DNA of 64,000 bases from Jackrogersella multiformis (taxonomy: Eukaryota; Ascomycota; Sordariomycetes; Xylariales; Hypoxylaceae), in NCBI GenBank assembly GCA_902806575.1, contig CADCXD010000004.1, positions 2,790,001 through 2,854,000 of the forward strand, read 5' to 3'. Positions within the stretch are counted from its first letter, which is position 1; every line of letters starts with the position of its first letter. Shown in pieces: positions 21,979-33,406 of the stretch. The notes beneath the pieces were generated by a model. It was not told where the DNA came from, did no database searches, and worked only from the letters and a program-made list of their open reading frames with translations. A program made the position numbers and the translations under genes.

Positions 21979-24620
21979 ATGATATCGACATACGCAAGCT
22001 TCCGTCCTAGGAGCTTGCCTGGTTTGAGAGCTCCGAGCTCCTACATCCGTCCCATTCTCACCCCACGCTGCCAGCCAAGATATCAACCAAGATGGGTACT
22101 AGCATCGAGGGCTTGGGAGAGCACTACTACGGGAGAAGGGAAGAGTGGACATATCGAAGCAGCCGCCAATGAATCCATCTTATGGATAGACAGTATGGGC
22201 TACCTGAACCATCTAGTTACCTATTACTTTTTAACATGATGGGATGACTGACTACAACAACAGATTTGTTTCCTCTAAAGCTCTCTAGCTTGCTGCGAAC
22301 ACCATGGAGGAGCTCGGGCGAGGATCTGACCGAGCTGATGAAGCGATTTGAGAACTCAACCTTTGGTTTCCTGGATCCCATCAACTTGGTTAAGCGAGCC
22401 ATCCCAGAGACTGCCCCGGTAAAGGTCTTAGAGATCCTACCTCGCCTTAAGGACGGTGGGGCATTCGTCAAATTTACATATCCAGCCAGCATGTCTGCTA
22501 AGGAGATCGAAAAGATCGTCTTGAAGTCTTTACAAGAGAAGCCCGTGAAGCCGTTTTTCAGTTTGTGGAGAGGAGTTCAGGCCGGATTGGTTCAGGGTGT
22601 TCCTTGGCTCGAGGACCTTCATAGGTTTCCCAAGGAGCGGCTGAGGGTCGACTTCGTTCCCAAGGTTCCCGGCGAAGAGGCAGTCGAATTATCTCAGGAG
22701 ACTCTGTACAGTTTGTTCCGTCGATACGGCAAGATTGGCGAGATTAGTTCACAGTCGTGGGACTCCAAGACTCTTCCAAGATACGCATATGTCGATTTCG
22801 CATTCGTCAGGGACGCCATCATGGCACGGAACTGCTTGCATGGCTTTGTCGTGCCGGAAAAGCTTGGCGGCGGAAAGCTTGGAACGAAACTTCAGATGTC
22901 TTATGAGCAGCGGACGAGACCTCATCGGGTTTGGGAGTGGTTGTCGAGCCATCCGAGAATCGTCATTCCTGTTCTCGTTGCGTTACTAACCGGTCTTACC
23001 GTTATCATATTCGACCCCATCCGATCGTTCTTCGTCAAGGCATATGTCACACAAAGGTACCGTCTCAGTAATAGTAGGGTATATAGGTGGCTTCGACAAC
23101 GAACGTCCGACATCTTGAGCTTCAGACGAGAGAAGGCGGACCAGGCAGGCTTGGAGGCGGTTTGGACTCACCGGAAGGACCTAATCAACCAAATCCAGAA
23201 ATGGCTTTTGGAAACCGCCGAAACTTTCATTGTCATCCAAGGACCTCGCGGGTCTGGTAAGGAGGAGCTGGTGCTAGAACAAGCTCTCAAGGGGCGAAGC
23301 AATGTTCTGGTTATCGACTGCAAACCAATAGTGGAAGCTAGAGGCGAATCGGCGACGATCAAGCATATGGCGGCCGCTGTTGGCTATCGCCCTATCTTTT
23401 CGTGGGCGAATAGTGCTAGCAGCATGGTCGAGCTGGCTGTCCAGAGCACCACCGGTGTAAAAGCTGGGTTCTCCGAGACGCTGGAATCGCAGCTCCAGAA
23501 GATTCTACAGACAACGGCCAGTGCTCTCACGGAGATAGGTATCGCGAACCGTGAGAAGTCGGATCCGGATGCATCGCTCCCCGTCGACGCCTACCTCGAA
23601 GCGCATGCCGAGAAAAGGCCTGTTGTGGTGATCAACAACTTCCTACACAAAGGCGACTCTAACACTATCGTCTACGAAAAGATCGCCGAATGGGCTGCTG
23701 CGCTGGTCCAGTCTAATATCGCACACGTCATCTTCCTGACCAACGATTCATCCTACTCGAAGTCCCTGTCGAAGTCCCTACCCGACCGCATCTTCCGCCA
23801 GGCCGCCCTCGGTGATCTCTCCCCCGAAGTCGCCAAGCGCTTTGTCTTGAGTCACATCAGCAGTGCCGACGAACACCAGCCCAAACCAACGGATAAAGCC
23901 TCCAGAGAGCCAAACGAGAAACAGCAGACAGCCATAATCCCCTTAGATCTTACCGACCTCGACGAATGCATCACCACCCTCGGCGGGCGACTAACCGACC
24001 TCGAGTCCTTCGCGCGCCGCCTCAAAGCCGGGCAGACCCCAAAGCAGGCCGTCGCCGAGATCATGGAGCAGTCGGCCTCCGAGATCCTCAAGATGTTCCT
24101 GCTGCCCGGCAAGACGACCAACGACGGCGAGCACCAGTGGTCCGTGGAGCAGGCCTGGTACCTGGTCAAGTCGCTGTCGTCCAGCGAGTCCCTGCGGTAC
24201 AACGAGGTCCTGCTCCACAACACCTTCGCCTCCTCCACGTCCGCGCCCGACGGCGAGTCCGCCCTCGAGGGCCTCGCCAGCGCCGAGCTCATCACCGTCA
24301 AGTCCTCCGGCGGCCGCCCGGGCCTCATCGCCGCCGGCAAGCCCGTCTACCAGGCCGCCTTCCGCCAGCTGGTCCGCGACGCCGTGCTCGCCGCCAAGAT
24401 GGACCTCGCCGTGCTGACCGAGCTGGCCAAGGTCGAGGCCAAGAACATCGACAAGGCCGAGGCCGAGCTCGCCCTCCTCGCCGCCCTGCCCAAGCAGCCG
24501 TCCCAGATGGGCGGAAGGGTCGCGTACCTCCTCGCCAAGCTCGAGGCCGCGCAGAAGAAGATCGAGGCGTACGAGAGGGACATGGCCGGGCTGAAGAAGG
24601 TTCTGGCGAGTCAGTATTAG
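21979..24620 (+). CDS. YME2: Mitochondrial escape protein 2 (Yme2/Rna12)
   Basis: Inner mitochondrial membrane protein that in yeast affects mitochondrial DNA escape and nucleoid organisation. Two exons, join(21979..22192,22264..24620), encode 856 residues. Exon 1 starts with an Arg/Ser-rich presequence (FRPRSLPGLRAPSS and so on). The 71-nt intron joins ILWID to NLFPLKLSSLL, a family block. An RRM-like domain lies at about residues 215-300 (SLFRRYGKIGEI, YAYVDFAFVRDA). One membrane segment, RIVIPVLVALLTGLTVIIF, is at about 312-330. A P-loop ATPase-like region follows with GPRGSGKEEL at about 405. The C-terminus is a coiled helix (KLEAAQKKIEAYERDMAGLKK). From about 23950 the third codon positions become almost all G/C. 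Confidence 0.95.
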
Positions 24621-25590
24621 GGTTGGTGTTGGGCGGTCTTGACTAGTCGAGATTAAAAAGGGGGGGTGGGAAAGGGATGGGGGTAGGCTGCATATTGGAT
24701 GTGTATATACTATATACTCGCACTCGTACACGGGGATGTGTTCACGATGGACGAATTACGACGGCGGGCAGGGGGTTGGCTGTACGTACGGTGGCATGGT
24801 TCGATACCCAACTCATTTGCTAGAACTCGTCTAGGTACCTATCTAGGTAGGTATACATAAAATAAAATAACACTCCATCATTCATAGTCACGTACCTGTT
24901 TCACACAGACCGACAAGCTTAACTCCTTGAACGAACTAAATGGCAATACCGGGTCAGGCTCTTCTTCTGTCTTTTATCTACGACGATAGGAATAGCCAAC
25001 AGCGTAGAACACGCCGTTACTAGCACCAGCAAGAGTTTTTTTTTTAAAAAAAAAAAAGCATTAGAACGGATGAAAACTTTTGATTTGGTATCATAACAGG
25101 GGTCAACGACCAAGCTCTAAAACTCGGCTCGTCGAGCGAGACGCGCTCTCCCGGCGTAATAGATACACGTAGTAAAACCCTTATCAACCCCCCGTTCCCC
25201 TCAACTCCGACTTCGAAGAGAGAAATAAAGCTTCGATGCCATACCGTATCGTGTGTAGAAAGAGATTCGACGCCGCGGGGGAGAAGCACGGGAAGGGAAT
25301 GGGAGAGAAAGAGCAGGGTAGCGGTGATTATGATGCTGCTGCTGATAATGGTAGTGGTGGTGGTGGTAGTGGGTATGATGCAATGCCGCTTTAGGTCCGA
25401 GACATACATATGTACACGAAGGGAATTCGAATTCGAAACTTCCGACCGGACCGACCTCTTGAAATTCGCAAAAGCAACGAGCAAGCAAGCAAACAATGCA
25501 TTCCAGCTCTTTTGGAAAACCCTCCTCTTCCGTTTCGTAACCGCGTAGAGAAAATGCGAAGGTCATGTACGAGGGCTATGCAGGCCTGGC
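24621..25590. other. Convergent 3' flanks of Yme2 and CENP-C
   Basis: 970 bp without a supported gene. It contains a T10A12 run (25036-25057) able to form an A-T hairpin. A GGTAGTGGTGGTGGTGGTAG repeat lies near 25348-25370 and makes open frames on both strands. The minus-strand ORFs here are low-complexity and are not called. Confidence 0.5.
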
Positions 25591-27859
25591 CTATTCTTGC
25601 GTATCTTCGAGGCCTTCCGGCTGCGCGACCATCTCGCAACCCTGCGCGAAGAAGATGCGTGCCGGTCTTTCGGTGTTGTTTGTTATGCTATAGTGGTTTC
25701 CTGGAGGCAGAGACGTTAGTATTTTCCTTTGTCAGAGCTTCGTCCTCAAGCATTATAACATCTCGAACGCATACGCAGGGTCTATCTACATAGGTAGCGT
25801 ATACACCTAGCTAATCAACTACGAACGAACGAAAACCAAGATCCCAAGTCGAAGCAAAGATCACACATACCTCTAGGAACGAACCACATGCCGCCCTTCC
25901 CGATCCTGAACTCGGACTGCGCGACCGTGACCTCGACGGTGCCCGCGTGCACGAAGAACACCATCTGCATCTTTCTAGAATTCTTGGTGCGCTTCTCCGA
26001 CCCGGGCGGCATGTCGACGATGCCGGACCCGAAGAAGGGCATCGTCAGGGTCTTGGCGAACCGGAAGGTGGCGTCCTTTATGTCCTTGAGCTGGATCGCG
26101 GCCTCCGACACCGCGAGCTCCTCCTCCGCCACCTCGAGCTCGCCGTCGTCTTCCTGCGACTCCTGGTCCGGCCGCCAGAAGATGCACTCGCCCGTGATGC
26201 GTCCGGGCTCGTATTCCCATTCGTCCCGCTCCACCTCTTCTTCGATGGCAGACGAGCGGCGCCCTGGCTTGCCCGTTCGTTTGGAGGGCCGTCCGGCGCG
26301 ACGTTTTTTCGCGGGAGAATAAATCTCGGTGTTACGTGCAACGCCCGTGATAGTTGTCATTACGAAACGGTTGTGTTTGTCTTCGAAGACATCCTGCCTA
26401 TCGGTGTCGTATATAGGGTGTTCACCTTTCCAAAATTCCAGGGGCTTGTAGGAAAGTCGGCCTGATCGTGTAGTGCGCATGGTATCTTCGTCTTCCCGAT
26501 GTAATGTGACAAGCCCGCGACCTTTGGGTAGAGGAGGACCGCGCTGGACCACGGGCTGTTCGACACCAATTCCAGAAGACTTTCTTTTCCGACCGGGTTT
26601 TCCTTTCTCCTTTGTTGCGGTTGGTTTCGATGAAGTAGCCTTGGTTTCTTTCTTCTCGCTTCGCTGGCGCTTTGTCTCCCTCTCTTCTACGTTGTCCTCC
26701 TGCTCTTGCTCCTGTTCTTGTTCCTCGCTGGCGCTCCCTCCCGAATTCCTATCGGATCTTCTCCTTTTGGTGGTTTTATTCGGAGGTCCGGGCTCTCCCT
26801 TCGGTTGCGCAGTCTTCGCCGGTCGTCCTCGTTGTTTCTTCTTGATGGGTTCGGCATCAACCTCTTCGATTTGTGCGGGAGCTACTTCTGCTATTGAAGG
26901 TTCGCCTTCCTCCTGCACAACAGGGGCCTTTGGCTTGCGACCTCTGCGTTTCTTAGGTTGTTCGGCAATCTCAGACTCTTGGGTGTGATCTTCTTCTGGC
27001 TCAGGCTCCGGTTCTATGGGAGACTCCTCTCGGTCCTCTTCCTCATCATCTACCTCGTCGCCGCCAGCATCGATAACTTGCATCGATTCCTCTTGACCAT
27101 CCTCTTCCTCTTCTTCTTCTTGGGGTTGGTTCTTTTTGCCTTGTAGAATAGCTTCTTCTTCTTCGTCGGACTCGCTAGCACGAGCACGACTATTAGTGAG
27201 CTTCCCGTTTCGAGCCTTTGTACCATTAACTTTTGAAGTCCCATTTACCGGAGGTTTCATCCTATTCTGAGAGGAGCTCTGGGAGAAGTTGAGTCTGCGG
27301 TTGACGGCCCTCGGGGGGCTATGTTCGCGTGCGGTGATGATGGAACCGCGGGCGGGCGAAGAAGTAGGACCGAGGTGCGGATTCTGGCGTGCTGGAGACT
27401 GGAGGTGCGTCTTTATAGGGGATCGGGCGCGCGGTAACGAAGGACGACTCTGACGCTGCTTCATGATAGTAGCTGGACCCATTTGAGATTCTACAGGGGG
27501 AGATCAGCAAGAACAGAAACGGCCAAATGTTATATGGTGCGCGTCGTACCGTCGTCGATTTCCATAGTTTGTTCCTCATCCGACTCGCCCCGCCCATTGA
27601 GACCATTTACACCGTTGGTGGCGGCATTATTGACGTCTTTTTCGGGCGAGGAGAAGAGAGCATCGACGTTTTCGAAGCCATTTTCGTCGCGTTCGCGCTC
27701 TTCTAATGTGATACCCGTTTTCCTGCCATACAAGTATTAATTTTCGATTTGACCCGGCTAAGCGCAGTATAGTAAATACCTTCCCTGTTTTCCCAGCTCG
27801 TAGACCGCCTCATTTTGCGACTGCGTGATGCGCCGCTGCGATTGTTGCTTCGGTGGCAT
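25591..27859 (-). CDS. MIF2: Centromere protein C (CENP-C / Mif2)
   Basis: Inner-kinetochore protein that links CENP-A nucleosomes to the outer kinetochore. Four exons, complement(join(25591..25700,25871..27490,27550..27722,27780..27859)), give 660 residues. The N-terminus shows the Mif2 block YELGKQGRKTGITLEERERDE and FENVDALFSSP. The middle is acidic and basic in alternation, with AT-hook-like RRGRKPK (about 266) and QRGRPAK (about 304). The CENP-C motif TRSGRLSYKPLEFW sits at about 425-438, with RAGRPSKRTGKPGRR after it. The C-terminal cupin dimerisation domain (KMQMVFFVHAGTVEV, IGKGGMWFVPRG) is completed only by the last exon (NHYSITNNTERPARIFFAQG). The last intron is 170 nt. All phases agree. 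Confidence 0.95.
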
Positions 27860-28439
27860 AGCGACGAGCTAGTAGGAGTAGCGGTGCGATTCTCGGTCAA
27901 GCAATTACTAATTGGTCAAGTGAACGCGTGATACTATAGCAACGTTCCAGGTTGTAGAAAGCGACGAGGGGCGCATTTGAAGTTGAAGAGGGAAAGGTGA
28001 TGAGGCAAATATAAAATATAAAATGCTAAAATACGAATTAAGAAACTCGAGTGGGGATGAAGGTTGATGTTTACTTTCTTGATGACTTGTGCCTTCCTGG
28101 TGTTACCCGTTGATTGACTGCACGTTCCCGGTAAATTTATATGGGTCGGGCCTCTCCTACTTCATTTATCATTGGCTGAATGTCTAGGTACTAGGGTACT
28201 TATGCAGTTGCTAGAACGCGCTTGGCAACGAGGCACGCGTCTGCCAGAGGAATCTTCGACCTGGTCTAAACTTTACCTACCTTAGCTTAGAGACAAACCC
28301 CGTTTGTATTTCGGTATCGATGTACAAAGAACATTGAACCTCTCTACTCATACCTCAGTAGTCTCTTGGAGTCGAGATTCTTAATGAAAAAGAATCCAGT
28401 CTTCTAGCTCCAATTCCTCACCTATCCAGACCCTTCGAC
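27860..28439. promoter_or_regulatory. Divergent promoter CENP-C / RNase H2A with two MCB sites
   Basis: 580 bp separate the two start codons. ACGCGT, the MluI cell-cycle box bound by MBF-type (Swi6/Mbp1) factors, occurs at 27924-27929 and 28235-28240, each within about 210 bp of one gene's start. An ACGCG core lies between at about 28216. Both genes act in S phase or mitosis. The sites are seen; regulation is inference. Confidence 0.5.
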
Positions 28440-29516
28440 ATGGAAGACACACCCATGGACGACGGCGCCCTCGCCCTCGAAACCCCAGCCGCCGACGTGT
28501 TCGTGCCGCCCTCCATCCACAAGCCCGCCACCCTCGCCGGCGAGACCTACACGCACTTCTCGCCGGTGCCGCCCTCTCTCAACCCGCAAGACCCCTCCTC
28601 CTCCTCCCCGTCCGCCCCCCAAGAAGCCGGCGTGCCCTGCGTGCTCGGCGTCGACGAAGCCGGCCGCGGCCCCGTCCTCGGGCCCATGGTGTACGGGGTC
28701 TTCTACCTGCCGACCACGCTCTCGGACTCGCTGCTGAAAGAAACCCACCACTTCGACGACTCCAAGGTGCTCACGCCGGCGGTGCGGTCGTCGCTCATGC
28801 AGACCCTGTGCACGAGCTCCACGGACCTGCACGCGTCGTGCGGGTGGGCGGTGTCGTGCCTGTCGGCGCGGGACATCGGGGCCAACATGCTGCGGCCCCG
28901 CACGAGCGCGGCCTACAACCTCAACGCGCAGGCGCTGGACGCCACCGTCACCCTGATCCGGGGGGTGTTCGCGCGCGGCGTCAACGTCAAGGAGATCTAC
29001 GTGGACACCGTGGGCCCGCCGGCTACGTACCAGGCCAAGCTGGCGCGCGTCTTCCCCACCGCGCGCATCACCGTGGCCAAGAAGGCCGACAGCCTGTACC
29101 CGTGCGTCAGCGCCGCCAGCGTGTGCGCCAAGGTCACGCGCGACGCCGCGCTCGAGGTCCTGTACGAGGCGAGGGCCGACGCGGACGCCAGCCGGAACGG
29201 GGTGGGCGAGGACGGCGCGGGAAAGGGGGAGGAGGAGGCGAGCTGGGGGTCTGGATACCCGTCCGATGCGCGGTGCGTGACCTGGTTAAAAAAGAATATG
29301 CATCCCGTGTTCGGCTGGGGACCTGAGTGCAGGTTCAGTTGGGGGACGGCGAAAGACATGTTAGATACCAAAGCGGGCGTCAAGGTCGAGTGGCCGGTAG
29401 ACGAAGACGACGAGAATAGCCGGCTCACCGACTACTTCGCTGACGGTAGTAAGGAGAGAGATGCCGACGAGCTAGGCGCCTGGTTCGGGACTCCCGCGGG
29501 ACTAGAGGCGTTTTAA
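28440..29516 (+). CDS. RNH201: Ribonuclease H2 catalytic subunit A
   Basis: Removes ribonucleotides from DNA and degrades RNA:DNA hybrids as the catalytic subunit of RNase H2 in the nucleus. 358 residues in one exon. A 65-residue low-complexity N-terminus precedes the type 2 RNase H fold: VDEAGRGPVLGPMVYG (Asp72, Glu73), DSKVL (Asp107), IYVDTVGP (Asp189) and KKADSLYPCVSAASVCAKVTRD (Asp217). The DEDD catalytic set is complete. A family block, SGYPSDARCVTWLKKN, is in the C-terminal part. The first 790 nt are extremely GC-rich at third positions; the 3' third is not. Confidence 0.95.
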   Translation: MEDTPMDDGALALETPAADVFVPPSIHKPATLAGETYTHFSPVPPSLNPQDPSSSSPSAPQEAGVPCVLGVDEAGRGPVLGPMVYGVFYLPTTLSDSLLKETHHFDDSKVLTPAVRSSLMQTLCTSSTDLHASCGWAVSCLSARDIGANMLRPRTSAAYNLNAQALDATVTLIRGVFARGVNVKEIYVDTVGPPATYQAKLARVFPTARITVAKKADSLYPCVSAASVCAKVTRDAALEVLYEARADADASRNGVGEDGAGKGEEEASWGSGYPSDARCVTWLKKNMHPVFGWGPECRFSWGTAKDMLDTKAGVKVEWPVDEDDENSRLTDYFADGSKERDADELGAWFGTPAGLEAF

Positions 29517-29682
29517 TCACCAAGTTTTTATTGCATAAGTCAAAGCATGGATTACGGCGTTTTGGACAAAACAGAGCATTGCTCAATACGTGTCTAGTTG
29601 AATTAAGGAGTTACCTGATGGGAAATGTATCTTTACTATATCCTGGCCCTAGTTGCCTTTTATGAATACCAAGCCACCCTAA

Positions 29683-32455
29683 TCAAATATCATCGTCACC
29701 CTCTGCCTCTCGCGACTGTCTCTTCCCTCGACTGTCTAGAGTGTCCATGCTGATCGAGTCGCTATCCCGGCCCGACATTCCGATCGCTTGCCTCGCAGTC
29801 TCGTTGTTCTCGAGGAAGTCCCGAAGGCGCTGCTTGCCAATGTCCACGGCCTGGTTCCAGGCTGCGCTGCTCATCTGCATCATAGGACCTAGGAGATTAA
29901 GGTTGTACGAAATATAGAGCCCGCCGGCAATGATGATGATGAGTACGAAGAGAATAGGGTTGCGCAAAACTAATAGAAGTCAGTACCCTGATGGTCGTAT
30001 TGTGCAATGGGAACTTACCGGCCAGAATCTCGTTCCACCCCAACATCAACAATAGACCATAGAAATACAAAGGAACTTGTGTAATACCGCCGATAGCACT
30101 TCGCTTGGCTTCCACATACACGCCATCGGCAGTCTTCTTGAACCTGACCACCAGATCTTGGCGCTTGGTCTCGCTCAAGACAGTCATCTCTTCCTCGAGG
30201 CTCTTTCCTTCTTCCTCGTCGACGCCACCGATGGGTGCCAGGTCGTCCTCGTCCTCAGGCTCTGCCCCGGGAGGCTGGTGGCCAATAAACTCCGGGAGGT
30301 CTGGCGAGGTGGAAGTTGCGGAGAATCGGAACTTCGACAGGAGCGGGATAAGGGTCAGCGTCGATTCCCGAGCGCGGGTGTAGATGCCCTCGATATCATC
30401 AGCTGGTCGCCATATTCGAGGAACACCTGCTTCGTCATATCGGAATTTATCCTCGAAGTTTTCTCGAAGCTTGAGGAGGATGTTGCCTTCCATCACTTCC
30501 TCCTCGATTTTCTCTCGGAGGGCTACCCAGCTCTTTCGTCGCAGACGCCACAGCCCGACCTGAACCTCGTCGTCACTTGCTTCGAAGCTCTTAGCTCTTT
30601 CCGTGAACCGACCCTGGGCTTCCTTGACGATGGAAGTAAAGACGTTCCAGATACGATCCCAGAGATCCTTCTCCGTGGCTGGCTTTTCTCCTGTTTCGGG
30701 GGCTCCGGATCCTCCCCTACCTGATCCAAGCTTGTTGAACTCCAAACCGACGGAATCGCCTAGGCGAGACTTGACCCAACGTTCGACTCGAGTCGCCAGT
30801 CTTCGCATCTCTTCTTTTCGCAGGCGAGAGCTGACCTCGTCAAGCTCTTTCTCGAAGAGAACATACTGGGGTTTGAAGTTAGTCCACGCAACGCCTGGGA
30901 TTGCTAGACCTTGCGCCTCCTTCCTAAATGTCTCCAGGGACTTAGATTTCTTCGAATCCACGATTTCAGCAAACTCGTAGGCACCGCCGGACTTCTGACC
31001 CGCTTTTACGGCACCGGACACAGCGTCGCTGAATGTAGTCACGCCAGCCTTGTGAGCAGCGGAGAGCTGGCCCTGGTACAACGCCTTTAGACGCTGGTCG
31101 ATTTTGCCCTCCAAGTCGGTTCGTTTAATCGAATAGACCTTCTTATGATATCGACTAGCCTGCGTTTCGAAGGACTTGACACATTTCTCCCTAGAGGCAC
31201 TACCAGTGCTACCAAGATTTGGTAGGACGATCGGCTTCCCACTCCGGGCAGCTTCGGCTTGCTGCTCTTCTAGCGGGCTGATAGCGTCGTCGAAAGCAGT
31301 CAGGACTTCTCGAGAAATCTCGTCGCAGCGGAACTGAGCAAGAAGCTCCTGCTGCGTCGGCAAATCAAGATCCTTATTGTTCACAATCTGGTCCCAAATA
31401 CCTTCCGCGTAATGAGAGAATCCGTCGGCCGGAATTCTTCGGTGGTACTCGGGTAGGAAAACACCGCCTTCAAGCTCATGTTCGCCATGCTCCAGCTGAG
31501 TCTTAGAGTTCCTGTTTCCAGCAACGAACCTGCCGCCCAGAGTTTTGACTTCGGCCTCGAACTTGTCTGGCTGTAGAATCTTATGAGGTAGCGCAGCGAA
31601 GGCAAAGTCGAAGTAGTCTTCTATTCGTGATTTTTCCAGGCCATTAGGCTTCGAGATCGACGACCAGATCTTCGTTAGATCTTGGATTAGGGTATTTCGA
31701 AGGTTCGATAGAGGAGTGTGGCCGATATGATCACGGATGACGAAGAAGAGAAGAGATCTAGGGGTAGATCTAAGGGTATACACATTAGCTTTTCGTCCGT
31801 CCGAAATATCTGTCTGATCCCATTTGAAACTTACTGCTTATCTTTCAAGAAGAGTTGGAGATTGACTTCGAAGACGGTCTTCAATAGGCCCATGTTGGCT
31901 CCTTGATACAAACCAACCTGATGCTCCCATATGTTTACGATGAGCACTTCACTGGTTGCTAGTGCAAATAGTGCACTCTTCCTTTCGAAGTCTTGGTCTT
32001 CACCCCTTTCTCGGCCGTCGGTACCCTCTACGTCCATAACTAAGACGTTGTCGGCCATAGACCCCTTCCTATTCTTAGACATCCATATTCCTTTTGTCGT
32101 CTGGCGTCGTTCGGATTCAGACATGACGTTGAACTCTGTACCGAAGAGAAAGTTGAGTAGAGTCGACTTGCCGGTAGACTGGGAGCCGAAGACGGATATA
32201 ATGTGGTAGTTGAATCCAGCATCGGCAACATCGGTTGCGTGTAGGTAGGAATTGATGTTCTCGCTACGAGAGCGCGCGGGTTAGCGACGATGACATCGAG
32301 GACAGCTCAGCAATAACAGCAGCAGCAATAATAACAACAACAACAAGAGGGAGCTAAGCTTACTTGAACTCCTTATCCCCATCAATAACTTGGATGCCAT
32401 GCTCGTATTGAGCTTTCGTCGGCACTTTGCCGACAGAAGAAAAGTGGCCGTTCAT
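29683..32455 (-). CDS. SEY1: Dynamin-like GTPase Sey1 (RHD3/atlastin functional class)
   Basis: Drives homotypic fusion of endoplasmic reticulum tubules. Four exons, complement(join(29683..29969,30019..31769,31835..32263,32364..32455)), give 852 residues. The GTPase domain has P-loop GSQSTGKST (about 57-65), RRQTTKGIW (G2), MDVEGTDGRERGED (G3) and FFVIRDH (G4). A long helical middle domain follows, and near the C-terminus there is a membrane hairpin (LYFYGLLLMLGWNEILAVL and NPILFVLIIIIAGGLYI), with an amphipathic cytosolic tail. The intron before the last exon falls inside the hairpin. Splice phases are consistent throughout. It is convergent with RNase H2A, the stop codons 166 bp apart. Confidence 0.96.
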
Positions 32456-33406
32456 TGTCGAAAATTATTAGAAAGAACAATCAAGAATATGTACAAGTTA
32501 TAAGTTATGAATGGAGACAAAAAGCTCCCATCTCCAAATATCATTCGAACAGAAGAACAGAGGAGAGGAATAGTGTAAAGTAGTGTAAAGTACCTAGTGT
32601 AAAGAGTAGGTAATAAATTGTGTACTAGGTAGGAATGACATTTCGACGTAGCAAGGTCATCCCTGTTCATAACGGATAACGGACCTGCACCTGCACCTGC
32701 CCACGTTATGACCAACCTCCAGGAGAAGCCCAGTGATTCGATAGCTTAATTCGACAGCTGTTAAGAACGGCCACAAGCGCCACCCTGCCACTGTCACATC
32801 ACTGTCACATGCACCAATGGAGGGAATTGGCTGAACAACCTTGACGACCTAAATCTACCTCCTAAATACCTAAATGATGTCAGCTGCTTTGGTTCTTTGC
32901 ACACGTGCTAATGCAACTATCCTGCAAACTTTCATATATCCGTTAGGTACTTGCCTATATTTAGTTAAGTTCAAATCTTAAGTTCTTAAGTTCTCAAGTT
33001 CAAATATTTGGGTACAAAGGTACCTTAGGTATCTGCCAACTCAACACGGGAATCTCATTCGTAACTGAAATCTTGTAAGTACCTAGCACTACTCATCCTC
33101 CAATCAAGCACCTTTGACTTCATGCCATATTGTGTTGTCTCCTCAGATACGATACGATGCTTGAACTAATAATCTCGAAGTGAGTAAGTAACCTATCTAA
33201 ATTTCAGCAGCACAGCTACCTAGGTATCCATAGATGGGTATAGGCACAGGTACCTCTACCATCCGGCCACGTAGATGTCCATTCTACTTTGTCACATTCG
33301 ATCCTCAGTCACGAAATGCCAGCAAATAAATCATTAGGTGGTACCTAGGTATATTAAAGGCAGCAGATCGAAGCTAGATTGGATGCCTCGTAATTCGTAT
33401 TAGATT
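32456..33406. other. Intergenic: Sey1 promoter and Utp7 3' flank
   Basis: 951 bp, no gene seen. TACCTAGGTA at 33217-33226 and 33342-33351. Tandem words GTAAAGTAGTGTAAAGTA (32575-32594) and CACCTGCACCTGC near 32688 are short. A CTCAAGTTCAAAT/AAGTTCTTAAGTTCTC repeat lies at 32975-33005. Confidence 0.55.

Noticed and set aside
25044..25566. Two long minus-strand frames (150 and 121 codons)
   Set aside because: They depend on GGT/ACC repeats that read as His and Thr runs. They have no domain and lie in the 3' flank between convergent genes.
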